A DNA stretch of 45,350 nt. It comes from Rhizophagus sp. LPA8_4_AMF (taxonomy: Eukaryota > Glomeromycota > Glomeromycetes > Glomerales > Glomeraceae). Under the pieces are notes generated by a model that saw only the letters and a list, made by a program, of their open reading frames with translations, had not been told where the DNA came from and did no database searches. The first letter of the stretch is position 1. Every line of letters starts with the position of its first letter. Position numbers and translations under genes: made by a program. Below, one piece after another: positions 11,501 through 22,682 of the stretch. The DNA lies in contig JADRCO010000179.1 of the NCBI GenBank assembly GCA_021464525.1, positions 1 to 45,350 of the forward strand. The letters run 5' to 3'.

Positions 11501-11866
11501 ATTTATGAGATCTTCAATAGAATCCTCGTATCTATTAAGATATTGCTTAACCAATGCTCGCCGTCGATATAATGATTGTATTTGATTCCATTCGGTATTT
11601 GGTATCGTGTGCTTTATTGTATCTAACCTGTTAATCACGGCATCCAATACTTCTAATGCTTCGTTGTAATAATTGTAATTTGGATTCATGAACGCTGTGA
11701 TAACGGATTCGATCCATGACCAATCTGTAGGTTTGTGTAATACCGATTTTTTTGCGTGGAAAATTGCCTGTGAATAATTACCAACCGACCAGTATGCCTT
11801 TGCCAATTCCGCATTGTCGGATTGTAGCTTCAATGCTTCTAAATTCGAACCGATCGGATCCTGCAT
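8581..11866 (-). CDS. O-GlcNAc transferase (OGT/SPINDLY-type, GT41)
   Basis: Two exons are clear: 11866-9308 and 9222-8581 (GT-AG intron of 85 bp), giving 1066 residues from the first in-frame ATG. The family transfers GlcNAc (or fucose in SPINDLY-type members) to Ser/Thr of nuclear and cytosolic proteins. Residues 1 to about 430 are tetratricopeptide repeats (e.g. NAELAKAYWSVGNYSQAI, NPDIYMAMADIYWRQNNLIE, ALRLFETAYTINPDNTDAL). The catalytic N-lobe begins near residue 620 with IKVGYVSFDLKDHPLAHLMQ, whose His after Asp matches the conserved active-site region. It is followed by DGIHILINLNGYTAGDRN and RPAPIQMQHMGFAGTMG. The C-lobe in exon 2 has WLLKFP, then NAHTTACDILWSGTPILTL, the nucleotide-sugar site. 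A low-complexity P-rich linker precedes the catalytic part. The ORF is open further upstream without a Met, so the true start is uncertain. Confidence 0.9.
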
Positions 11867-12065
11867 GTTCTTCCAAATCGTTTGGCACCTATGCGTATTC
11901 AAAAATATCCGGCCGCCCGTCGAAGTCCCGTTGCCGTATTTTAAGGTAAAAATACTGTTCCGGAGAAAATAAACCTTCTTTTAGCTCTTCTATTATTTAT
12001 TGTTTAGGAAATCCAACCAATCACCTAACAAAGGAGTCAGTTGGTTGAGGGGAATGTTGAAGATC
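11867..12065 (-). other. Coding-like sequence upstream of OGT, start unresolved
   Basis: The OGT frame stays open upstream of 11866 to about 11978 without an ATG (residues ...GNGTSTGGRIFLNTHRCQTI). In a second frame the same strand encodes a very protein-like stretch ending FSPEQYFYLKIRQRDFDGRP at about 11912. Further upstream, near 12035-12058, FNIPLNQLTPLL can be joined to it through a short GT-AG gap. The second frame hits a stop at about 11893, so linking it to OGT needs a frame change. Either an N-terminal exon exists with an indel in this copy or assembly, or the resemblance is chance. The local GC content is unusually high. Confidence 0.35.
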
Positions 12066-14130
12066 GAGCGTGATAAATTGTTGAAGCATAATTTTGTAAT
12101 CCTATGTAATTATTTGAAAAATCATAAAAAATTGGGAAACAAAGTTTCTCACTATTTACGAGTGAACGAGACACTTACTTACAGAAAGAAAAAAAACGAA
12201 AACTTTGTAGGTTTTCGTAAAAGAATGGCAAAAAGTTTGCTTGCTACAATTTTATTAATAAGGTTCTATTTATTAATAATGTTATGTATATGTAATCGTT
12301 TAATATCGAAAGAAACTTACTGGTTTATTTTGTTAAGAGCCGCTACTTCTCTTTTTGGATATTATAGGCGATGTTAAGAAAAGCGCTTTATATAGACACC
12401 TACATATTAATTAAAAAAAATCGTTAAGAGAGGGGTTTTTTTACCTATAAAGTGACTTTCGAAATCAACATTTCGGTTTTCTTAACAAAAGAAAAAGAAT
12501 TTTTTGATTAAGTTACAAAAAAGTATAGGTGAGAAGAGCATAAACTAAAAAAATTTACGATTTTATGGTTTAAATTTAATTTTCAAACCATCAAACCTTT
12601 CGAAACTCTTAGCAAAAGAAGCTTTGTGTAATAAATTTCTAGAATGTTAAAAACATGATATATGCAAAGTATATTATACCTTAAAATAATAGAGCAAGCG
12701 AAACCCAAAGTGAAATTCGGAAGTCGCTTCTTCACATGCAAAGGACGGTGTCTAGTACGAGAGAGAGTTTTTGTAATAAATCGAGAGATCAATATTCAAT
12801 AATCAATGATGGAAAATTCATGCAGGAATCACATTAGTTAGTGTCAGGACTCTGGGCTAAGACACGATTGACAGTAACTTTTTAAGGCAATGAATCGATA
12901 GGCTAAGCTTAAGTGAATAAATTGATTGACAATATTCAAAATGAACTATTACACATATAGTAAGGAAATTTATTAAGTAAAATTCTTTGATTACTATTTT
13001 TTAATTTTCTTCTCCGCAGCGCACAGTGATGTTCCAAAAGTTTGAAGACTTGAACTATTTTGAAATGATTTTCATCTTGAAACGTGAAATACAAAATTTC
13101 TCCTATCGAAAACAAGAAATCGAAGTGTAATAAAAATCATACAGTTTACAAGTTAAATGTGAATGGGGCAATGAACTTCCAAAGCCACATACAATAGTTT
13201 ACAATAAACAATAAAATATATTACGATATTATTGTGATATTTTTTTAAAACGCGTAATTTCCAATTTTAATTATCAGTTTACAAAAAATTTGGCACTATG
13301 AAATCATTTTAGTTACTACGGACTTAGTAAAAATTACTAACTACAAAGAAGCAACTTAAAGCCATACAGGGTGCAAGGGGCAGAGTAGGGGCACTCATCA
13401 TAATGTTGATCTTGGTTGTTGCACTGCAACTTATTCGTCTAAGCATTGCAATTCATTGTTTGTCAGAGGCGGTTGCTTTTGTATGACAAATAAATAAAAG
13501 GCTTTTTAAATAGTTTTTGCTGTATGTAATAAAGAATCGGAATTCGGTCCTTCTCCGTCAAATTGATAATCCATTAAAATATTGTAAAAAAGTCTTCTTT
13601 ATTGAAAGATTGCCAACTTCTTAATTATTAAAACTTTGAAAAAAAGATGATCCTAGTAATGCTAATGACAATTTAGGTAAAATCGATTCACACTATTAAA
13701 TTAATTATGCTACATATTTGTGCTACATTTCATATTATTATATAATAATGATTCATATTATCTCTTGTTTCCTTAAAAATATCTGATACGTAATTATATA
13801 TATTTGTGCTGTAGGATAAAAAAAGAATAACCGGTTTGAAGTACAGCGAACACGAGACTCGAAACCCCAAACCCTGTTAATTACATATATAATTTTAAAT
13901 TTAATTAAAAAAAAACTTTCGCCACAAAAAAGATCCATTCTTTTTAGAAACAAAGTTTAGTATATTACTGTAACGTGAAATATTCGCGCTTTTTAGTACT
14001 AATTTTGGGATTAATAAATAAATTTGGCAACGATCGACTGTGCTTTCTCCGGGAAATCCACCAACCGGGTATATGGTACAGTTTTTTTTTTAAAAAAAAA
14101 TTTTTTATAATCAAATTTTACTAAAAAATT
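12066..14130. other. Intergenic region between OGT and importin-11 starts (divergent)
   Basis: About 2 kb separating a minus-strand gene start from a plus-strand gene start, so it should hold both promoters. It is AT-rich, with short unconvincing ORFs. A GC-richer island at 13365-13490 stands out and is listed separately. I see no tRNA and no transposon ends. Confidence 0.45.
13330..13505 (-). pseudogene. Possible cysteine-rich coding remnant
   Basis: A GC-richer island within AT-rich DNA. On the minus strand one frame reads QPPLTNNELQCLDE then stops; after a one-base shift the other frame continues KLQCNNQDQHYDECPYSAPC and ends at a stop. The change of composition and the Cys spacing look like a decayed or frameshifted exon. 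No family is recognised, and chance cannot be excluded. Confidence 0.25.
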
Positions 14131-17100
14131 ATGTCTTCCCCTCGCGATCAACTTATACAAACCTTAGCAGAAGCGACTTCACAGCAGCCAGAACGTATAA
14201 AACTTGCCGAGGTACAACTTAAACAGTGGGAAGTAGTTCCAGAGTTTTATACTACGTTATTGGTGAGTGAAACGAATTATTCTGAAGTTGAGGTTGTACT
14301 AGAAAGAATATAATTATACCCCGTAATATAATATGTAAAAGAACTATGAAAAGAGTTTCGTGGTTTATTTTGGAGTTATAAAGCTTGTGCCAAAGACATG
14401 ATAATTAAAATATTACTTAGAAAATTAGTGTAAAAATGCAAAATAAATTATTATCTTAATTATTATTCAAATCATATATTAATTTGATTAATTTATAATT
14501 TATATTTCTTTGATTGCATTCATAATTCGATAATCCTGAAAAAATCGATTCGATTAATAATAATTAGTATGTGAATGATATAATTATCATTAAGAAAAGA
14601 CAATCATAATTTACATGAAACTATCTGATTATTAATTAATTTATTTTATTATATATATATATTTTTATTATTAATCATACTTAACTTCGTAAATGGGGTT
14701 CGTTTGTAGGAAATTATCAATGACAAGTCCGTTGATGTGAATATTCGATTTTTTGGAGTTATATTTTTCAAAAATGGGGTGGATAAATACTGGCGTAAAA
14801 CGGCAAAAAAGTGATGATTAAGATCTTTTTCTTTTACTCACTCAAAAATTTTATATTGGATAATTTTATATTAATTGATTTATCCTTTCCTATCGTAAGT
14901 TCCATCAACCCTGAGGAGAAAGCGAAGATTAGAAGTCAACTTTTGTCTTTTATGGACGAAAGCCATAATCAGGTATGAACCAACTCATAATACTAAATCA
15001 ATTTACCGCAACTAATTAACGCGTTTTTTAATATTCTAGCTTGCAACCCAAAGTGCTGTTTTAGTATCTAAAATTGCCCGCATTGATTTTCCTAACGATT
15101 GGTATGTATTGAAATTATACATTATTATTACATAAATATATCATATATTTAAACAAATTATATAATTTAAGGCCAGATCTACTTCAAAATTTGTTATCCA
15201 TAATTCATTCAACAATGAATGTTAATTCAGCAATCTTGATACAAAAGAGAGCAATTTTAACATTACATTTAGTAGTGAAAGCGTTATGTTCGAAAACATT
15301 CGGACCAGATCGGAAAATGTTCGAACAGGTTTTTATCTTTAATTATATTTTAAATAATTTTTCCATTTTTTTAGTTAAAATCTACTTTATAAATTAAAAA
15401 GGTTGCACCAGAATTACTTCGTAATGTGGCTAGCATTTACGTGGAGCACACCAATCGATTCTTCAATATGATTTCAACGTCTAATGATATAGTAAATGCA
15501 ACGGATTTAGAAACGTCACTAATTGCATTGAAATCTATCAGACGTTTGATTGTTCATGGTTTTCAAGACATTAGTAAAGTTGAAGAGACCAAGGTGAATG
15601 AGAGACAATAATTGTGATTATAGAAGATTTTAATTTTTACAATCACTATATTTAAATAATCTTATTCTATCTTAGGCATTCTTTGTTTTAGCATTTGACC
15701 ATTTACAAAAGTTTTATACCTTAAGTAATTTTTTTTTTATAGTCATACAATTAAGTTTGCACATAATCGATATATTAACATTTTTTTTTTTTTATTACTT
15801 TTTTTAAGGAAATTCATTTCAAGATACATCCTCTCCGATTTTTGAGCTTTTGGATTCCAAAGTTAATTTAATTGGGAAATTTTATATTGAGTTACAAAAA
15901 TTGCGTCCAATTTCATTTATAATGACTCCAGGATCTAGGGATGTAATTCGTTATTATTGGCAATTGCTTGTCATGCATAGTAAATCGTACGAAACAGGCA
16001 TGCAAATTAATTTAAAAATCTATATTTATATTTTTCATAATAATTACTTCTTATATTTAATCTTATTTTTTATTTTGATACAGAAATGGCGACCCAACCG
16101 TATGGTACAGAAAAGATTTTAATTCAAGCCTTACTGTTATTGAAAGGCATCATAAGGAAGTCTAGTTATAATCAAGATATCAAAGGTATATATACTCTTA
16201 TAACTAATTTTTAGAATTTAAGTTCGTTGAATGTAACTTTATTGCATAAACAGAAAGTGAAGATCTACGTATTTCTGATGCGATGAAAATATTAGAGGAA
16301 CAAATATTGACACAAAGCTTCGTCGAATCATTTGCCGAATTATTAATATCAAGTTATCTAATTTTGAGAAAAGAAGATTTGGTAATGTGGGAAGAAGATC
16401 CGGAAGGCTGGGTTAATTTTGACGAGACTGATCATTGGGAATATCAGATAAGAGTGTGTTTTAATACGATTAGTATTATGATTTTTTTTTTATTTTTTGG
16501 TATTTACTATTTTTAAAAAATTCTTATTTAAATGTTCTAGCCCTGTGCAGAAAAAGTATTTACGGATTTAATCACCCAATGTCGCGACCTTCTGTCACCA
16601 AAGATTTTGAAATTGCTGGAGAATGCCGCATGTGAGTATTTTCTCTTATTTAAAATTCAAATTTTTTTGATTCTACTAGCAAACGATGAAACTTCATATT
16701 CACGACGGTCTTATTAGACATTTATAGTCAAAGATTAAACTGCCATAATTGGCTTTTTCTGATAAATTATTATTTATTAACAATTTTTTTTCTTTTTTAA
16801 AAAAAAAATGATATCTAACTCGATTACTTTCTTTTTGCTTAATTATGTAGCTTGTAAGTTTATTTTATCTTGAAATCTGAATATCAAGTAATTTGAAATT
16901 AATTATAAAATTTTGGTTCCAAATTTACTAGTGACTCAATCAGATAATTTGTTAGTTAAAGACGCTATTTATTGTGCAGTTGGATTAGGTTCACATGAAT
17001 TATATGATGTACTTGATTTCGATTCTTGGCTTGTTAATAATTTGTTGGTTGAAGCAGCAAATAATGATCCTAGGCAAGATTGATGGATTGATTATATTAT

Positions 17101-19288
17101 TAGTTTTCTTTAAAAAAAATTGATGATTTATAATAAGACTATAATGTTGACTTAAACTTTAGTTTTAAAATAATTCGGCGTCGTATTGCATGGATTATTG
17201 GAAGATGGGTATGTGTTAAATTGTCAAAAGAAAATCGACCTAAAGTTTACGACGTTATGACATATTTTATAAACCCGGAAGAGGATTTTGTCGTTAGATT
17301 GACTGCTGCAATTAATCTAAAGAATTATATCCTTGATAATATCTAGATATTGTAAAATATTTATTTACATTTTTCGCAAAGACTTTATTATTCTTAACTT
17401 CTAAGTACGTGTAGATGAGTGGGATTTTGATTCAGACGGATTTGTTCCATATCTTGATCGTGCAATCACATTATTAACGCGTTTAATTGGAGAGGTGGAA
17501 CAATTTGAAAGCCGTTTGAAGATTTTGAACTGCTTATCCTTAATAGTGGAAAGAATGGATTCACAGGTAAATTTTATATGTTTTTTTTCCTGAAAATTGT
17601 ATACTCAATTTTAATTTTTAGATTGCACCCTTTTCTGAGAAAATTACAAACTTATTACCAACATTGTGGCAAGTTGCTCAAAGCGAATATTTATTCAAAC
17701 CAGCTATCCTTGTGATATTGACCAAACTTGTTCAGGTAAAATAAAATATTTTATATTATATTTATTTACATTTTAAATTAAAATAACTTTACACGCGTTA
17801 TGTATGTATTAGGCTTTGTGGGAGCAGTCTGTTAATCTTCATGAGTTTATAATACCAATCATTCAATACAGCGTTAGTCCAAACACTGTAAGTTGAATAA
17901 TATTTACATATTAAATAATGCAATGATTACTCTCATCATAATGTTCGCAAGACATCATTCGCTCATTTGTTCAGGAAGAACACGTATACCTTTTAGAAGA
18001 CGGCTTGGATCTTTGGTTGGCAATTCTTGAAAATACCGTTGAATGCACACCACTATTATTTAATCTCGTCCCTGCTGCTATTGGGTTATTGGAATTTGGG
18101 ACTGAAACACTCAAGAGAGTACTTAGAATTATAGAAAGTTATATTCTTTTGGTACCCGAAATGATTGTACAGGTGCTTTTTTGAATTTTTTTATCACATG
18201 TTCGCTTTTATTTATTTTTATACATTTATTGATACTGCATTGTTTGTTAACAGTCATATTCAATTCCTATCATGGATGCATTTACTCGATTATTCGGGGA
18301 CCTAAGACCTGAAGCATGTCGTGCTATTATTTATGTTATTGATGTTACTTTACAAGCTTGTCCATTTGAATTGTTGAAAGAATCGATTATTAGCACGGGA
18401 CTTCTCGGAAAATTACTCAATACCATAATTTCTGTTAATGAGGTATTTTTTTTGTTGTGTGATTATTTAAGATATAATCTTTATTAATTTTATTTACTTT
18501 GCAACAGGAAAATCCTTACGTTCTTGTAAGTTATGTCTCAATATTAGCTAGGATTATTATTAATGATCCAGTATTTTTTTTACATTTCATCACAATCGCC
18601 AGTCAACAATATAATATTCAACAAGAAGATTTATTAAAGAAAGTCTTGGAAACATGGTTAGATAAGGTATTATATTTAATCATTTTTATTTATATTATAA
18701 TATTATAAATTAATTTATTTAATAATAAAACTCTCTCCAGTTTGATAATATTGGGCATCCGAAACAACGGAAATTGAGTGCAATGGCTTTTGCTACATTG
18801 ATCGCTACAACAAATTCCACCATTTTAGGCTTCTTAGCCCAATTAATTGGAGTTTGGTGTGATGTATTGAGCGAAGTTAAAGAGTCCGGTGGTGGAGAGT
18901 AAGTTTAATATTTTTGATATTACTTTTTGATATTATTTTTTTTTTTAATACTTTGGTTTATAGCGCATTAGTTTATTGGCAAGAAGAATATGTGGGAAAA
19001 AATGAAATTGATGATAGTGATGCATCACCTGAAACTAAACGTAAACGGGCTGTAAGTTCTTTATATTTAAAGTTCATTTTTATATTTTTTTAAACTAACT
19101 TGATTATGTTACAACTATAGTTATTACAACGAGATCCTATTCATACTACCAATCTAATCCATTACATCAATTTAAAGATTGGTGAGTGCGAAGCTCTTAA
19201 TGGAGGGCCCGAAATGTTTAGACAAAAATATTTAAGTCGAGTTGATAATACTTTATTAGATCAATTAAAAGGATTAATGAATGTTTAA
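14131..19288 (+). CDS. Importin-11/Kap120 (karyopherin beta family nuclear import receptor)
   Basis: I could join 22 exons in frame into 986 residues (human importin-11 is about 975): 14131-14262, 14710-14810, 14900-14972, 15040-15101, 15172-15328, 15402-15593, 15676-15724, 15809-15997, 16084-16185, 16254-16453, 16541-16631, 16932-17073, 17163-17326, 17409-17566, 17622-17735, 17813-17887, 17975-18172, 18254-18442, 18508-18666, 18741-18898, 18964-19051, 19121-19288. The N-terminus is an importin-beta (IBN) domain: LAEVQLKQWEVVPEF, FFGVIFFKNGVDKYWRKTA, then SINPEEKAKIR. Family landmarks follow, such as NDWPDLL, MWEEDPEGWV and DAIYCAVGLGSHELYDVLDF. The protein carries cargo through nuclear pores with RanGTP. 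Two introns start with GC (15998, 17074) and one is AT-AC (17327-17408). The start was chosen as the ATG giving the expected N-terminus. Confidence 0.93.
17327..17408 (+). other. U12-type (minor spliceosome) AT-AC intron in importin-11
   Basis: The donor is ATATCCTTG, near-perfect to the U12 consensus ATATCCTT. A branch-like TTCTTAAC lies at 17391-17398, and the intron ends TAAGTAC at 17408, with the branch adenosine 11-12 nt from the AC end. No GT-AG pair here keeps the frame. With this AT-AC pair the protein reads INLKNC-VDEWDFDSDGF, equal in length to the importin-11 segment in that place. Confidence 0.85.
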
Positions 19289-19622
19289 ATTAACTTTTTG
19301 TTTATTATATTTTCTTACGAATTAAACCTTTAATTTGTATCATTTATTTTAAATTGTAATTGTAAGTATTTATTTGTTGGTTAAATTTATTTATATTCAA
19401 ATTTATTAAATTTTACCACATTTGGTTGTAACCAACTGATCTGTAAAGAAAATTGGAAAGTAAGAATGATAAAAAAGAATAATTAATTAGATTACTAATA
19501 AATATGTAATCTTATCTGATAAGCTTGAGTAGCACATGTTCATATTATATTTTAAGATAGTGTTATTTATGGGTTGAAGTATAAAAAATTATTTTGTCTT
19601 GACATATACAAGCATAAATAAA
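19289..19622. other. Convergent 3' intergenic region
   Basis: Importin-11 (+) and the carotenoid oxygenase (-) end facing each other across 334 bp of AT-rich DNA. AATAAA-like sequences occur near 19497-19502 (plus) and near 19615 (minus sense), so both 3' ends may lie close together. Nothing else is seen. Confidence 0.45.
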
Positions 19623-21948
19623 TTAAATATTTTGTCTAAAAGAACCATGTCCAAAAGACAAGGGTATAACTTGTGGTAAATCGACACGAGCCTTTTCTAA
19701 TAAAGTTTTTGCATCAAGTACCACTAAATAACTTTTAACTTTTTGACCTTCAAATATAACACTTAATAATACACCATCATCCTCATCGTTGTCATTACCA
19801 GGGATTGGCACAAAAACAGGTTCAGAAGGGTAACAATCTTCATCACTCCACATAGCGATAACCTCTTTAGTATCCAAATCCTGTATTAACGTGGAAATTA
19901 ATATAAATATATAATTAGGTTGAGGTATATTAATACTTACGCATTTAATAAGTGAATCCCATATTTGACCATTTTGAGTGGCAGCTCTTGCCGAAAGACC
20001 AATTCCATAGACATAACGATATTTTTGACCATGAAATTTTGGATTGATTCTGAATTCATATAATTATATAATAACTTAATATTTACGGATGTTTAAAAAA
20101 TGATTCTTATTTTTCAAAATTACCTTGGTAATTCTAAAGTAGAATCTAAGCAACGAACATAATTTGCAACAGGCAAAGGATATGTGACTGGTTGAACATT
20201 TTTGAATAGACCAACTACAGTATTCTGCAAAGTCTCCAATTGCGTTGCCTGCGGTATTTTTGAAAATTTTATTGATTCAACTTGAATATTTTGTAAAACA
20301 TATCTACGAACTTCAGCCAAAGGAAGCTCAACAACTAATCCGTTTCTTAAATTTTCAAGTGATAAATCATAACATATTTCTGTATTCTCGTAGCATACTA
20401 TATCTAAATATAAATTATCATCATCATCTTCAAAAGCATTAATATGGTGAAACCTAATTTATTTTAAAAATTATTAATAAGAAATTGTAAATTAATAATT
20501 CAATATTCTCGAACACATCGAATTCTTACGCGAAACATGGTTCCGATCTATATGTGGCAACATGCTGTTTTTTTGCTCTTGATATAACGTAAAATAGTGT
20601 AGGTTCTTCTGGTCTGTAAGTAAGCGAATCCAAAATATTATCCGACCACTTGAAATTAATACCAGCATTTTTTCCATGAAACGGAAATACAACCTATGAC
20701 ATAATAAAATATTTAATTTTCTCTAATTTAAAAGAATAAGAATGACATATCAATCTAATTATATACCAAAATTATAAATCTCTGTGTCACAGCAAAACTA
20801 TGTACATAACTTGCTTTGGCTGATATACTGGTAATAAATTCACCATTTGGATTCTTTTCCGTGATGGAAAAGAAATTATATTTTGTTCCCAATGCGGAAA
20901 CTTCCATGTTAAAATTGATTAATTCTCCAGTATTCTCATCATAATGTGGGTGGGGGGAAGCGTGATCACCTCTGAAAAGTGGATTTATATCTTTCCAAGA
21001 ATAAACGCGTGAAGGAGCAAGATCATGTGCATCAAGTTCTACCACCTATTAGAGGTTAAAATTTAAATAAAATAAAGTCTATAGTATGACAATTAAAATA
21101 TAACTTACTTGACTTGCGTGATTTTGACAAAACACTTTAGGTTTTTCGCCAGATTTGTAAAATGGAAATTTTGTACTAATATTAACGGAACAAGGTTCCA
21201 TTTCAGGTTTATCTGTACGTTTTTGTCCAAATAATTTTGCCAGAGGCGTTTGACTTTTATATAAAACATAATATAAATTAATTTTATTCAAATAAATTAA
21301 CATAATTAATAATAACATTATTATTACTTTGCATGAGTCTTAAATAATGTAAAAGGATGTCTCGTAACGATACCATGATGATCGCGTATTTTAATTTCAT
21401 ATTTTCTATTGGTAATTCTTGATCGATATTTAATCTTATTATCCTTTCCATCAAACTCAAATCGATTAACGAGTGGTAAACTGATATTAATATGATGATC
21501 AGTAAATATTTGTCATGAGAAACAAACGAATCGCTTGACGTACCCATCAAACCAGTGACCCATTGAGAATGTTTCTGTGGCACTTTCAAATACTCCTTCA
21601 TTTTCAATCATACGGGTGTATTTTATATCGTATGTGCCAGGACCTATTGTGTAAAATTCTCCACTTAACCACGAAGGAAGTTCTCCACTAACTTTTAGCT
21701 CGACAGGTGTAAGAGTTTCCCCAGCATTGCTGAACCCCTTTTTAATTATATAATTTATTCCTGAATTAATATGATACATATTTTTTTTTCCTTTTGTAAT
21801 TTACTACCTTACGATAGGGAAGATTAAGTTTCTTAATTTCTACTGTTGAGATTTCAGCATGAGTATTTCCATTCTCATCCTCTGTAATAATTGTTGGTGG
21901 TTCTGAATAAGTATTAAGCTCTACATTTGTAGTATTATCGTCTTCCAT
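19623..21948 (-). CDS. Carotenoid cleavage oxygenase (RPE65/BCO/CCD family)
   Basis: Nine exons on the minus strand: 21948-21808, 21737-21544, 21480-21328, 21253-21109, 21045-20767, 20693-20530, 20453-20124, 20049-19941 and 19880-19623, giving 590 residues. The family is a seven-bladed propeller iron enzyme that splits a double bond of carotenoids or apocarotenoids with O2. The N-terminal signature is GELPSWLSGEFYTIGPG, then GHWFDG. All four iron-binding His positions are present: SPHPHYD (about H243), YVHSFAVT (about H293), AFHHINAFE (about H361) and SFGHGSF (about H583). So the enzyme is probably active. There is no signal peptide or clear membrane segment; it is likely cytosolic or peripheral. 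The substrate cannot be told from sequence; AM fungi accumulate apocarotenoids, so fungal or plant-derived carotenoids are possible. Exon 2 is placed at acceptor AAG (21738) because the stronger-looking TTCAG upstream breaks the phase. Confidence 0.9.
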
Positions 21949-22682
21949 ATTGGATATAATGAAAACTTACAAAGACGGTATCTTAATTTTAAAATCATCT
22001 TACGTAATTTGGTGGTAAATAAATTAGTGCATGAAGATCTTGTGGGAAAAAAAAAATAGTCGACGTGTAACGACTTGTTTACTGCCGAAAATTTCCGCAA
22101 ACGCGGGTGTGTTATATAATGGTGACAAATATGATTTTTTATATCTAATTTTTACTTTTTTTATTTACAAAGGTTTTAATTTATCCCTTTAGCTAAATTT
22201 TTTAATTATGAATTATTTTCTATAGAAGACCACGAAGAATATCCATTATCTAACCCTAAACCCTGTCTCATTAAAATTCAACGACCATTTAAGAACATTT
22301 TAGACAAATTAAACAACTTATTCTTGTCGTGAAACTTGTGTTTTTGGGAGCGATATTATTGTTGTTCGGTTTTGTTAAACGATCTGACCAACGATATTCT
22401 GACCCTTATTTTTCCAACACATGGTATTATAGCATTATTGTATATTAAATTATGATTACTCTATAATCTTACACATCCTAATAAAACAATTAAAATTGTC
22501 AAGAACCAGCTTATTTCACTTTAGTAGCTGTAATGGAAAAGGAAAATGTTAATATTTTCCATTCCTAATTTATGTTGTAAGGGAACCATCTCAAAGAATT
22601 AAAGCATTTATCTAATTTCTTCCAGAGAAAGAGAAGGAAAAACGTACATATTATGTTATTTATTTGCATTAACAGAACAAAA
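21949..22682. other. Intergenic region with telomere-repeat-like motif
   Basis: It holds the 5' flank of the carotenoid oxygenase and the 3' flank of the serine-rich gene. CTAACCCTAAACCCTG at 22250-22265 contains two CCCTAA-like telobox units, which in fungi and plants can be regulatory sites. No gene is seen. Confidence 0.4.

Noticed and set aside
12000-12377. 125-residue plus-strand ORF upstream of OGT
   Set aside because: Lys/Leu/Ile-rich peptide typical of AT-rich noise, no recognisable motif, no splice context; it overlaps the OGT promoter.
12583-12792. 69-residue minus-strand ORF
   Set aside because: No motif and composition like random AT-rich DNA.
13753-13953. tRNA-like or protein-coding island around 13820-13880
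   Set aside because: GGGTTTCGAGTC on the minus strand recalls a T-arm, but no acceptor, D-arm or anticodon stem can be paired around it, and the ORF has no motif.
16020-16122. Continuous ORF reading through the intron after 15997
   Set aside because: The read-through peptide becomes Ile/Tyr-rich noise; the GC-AG intron restores the importin frame.
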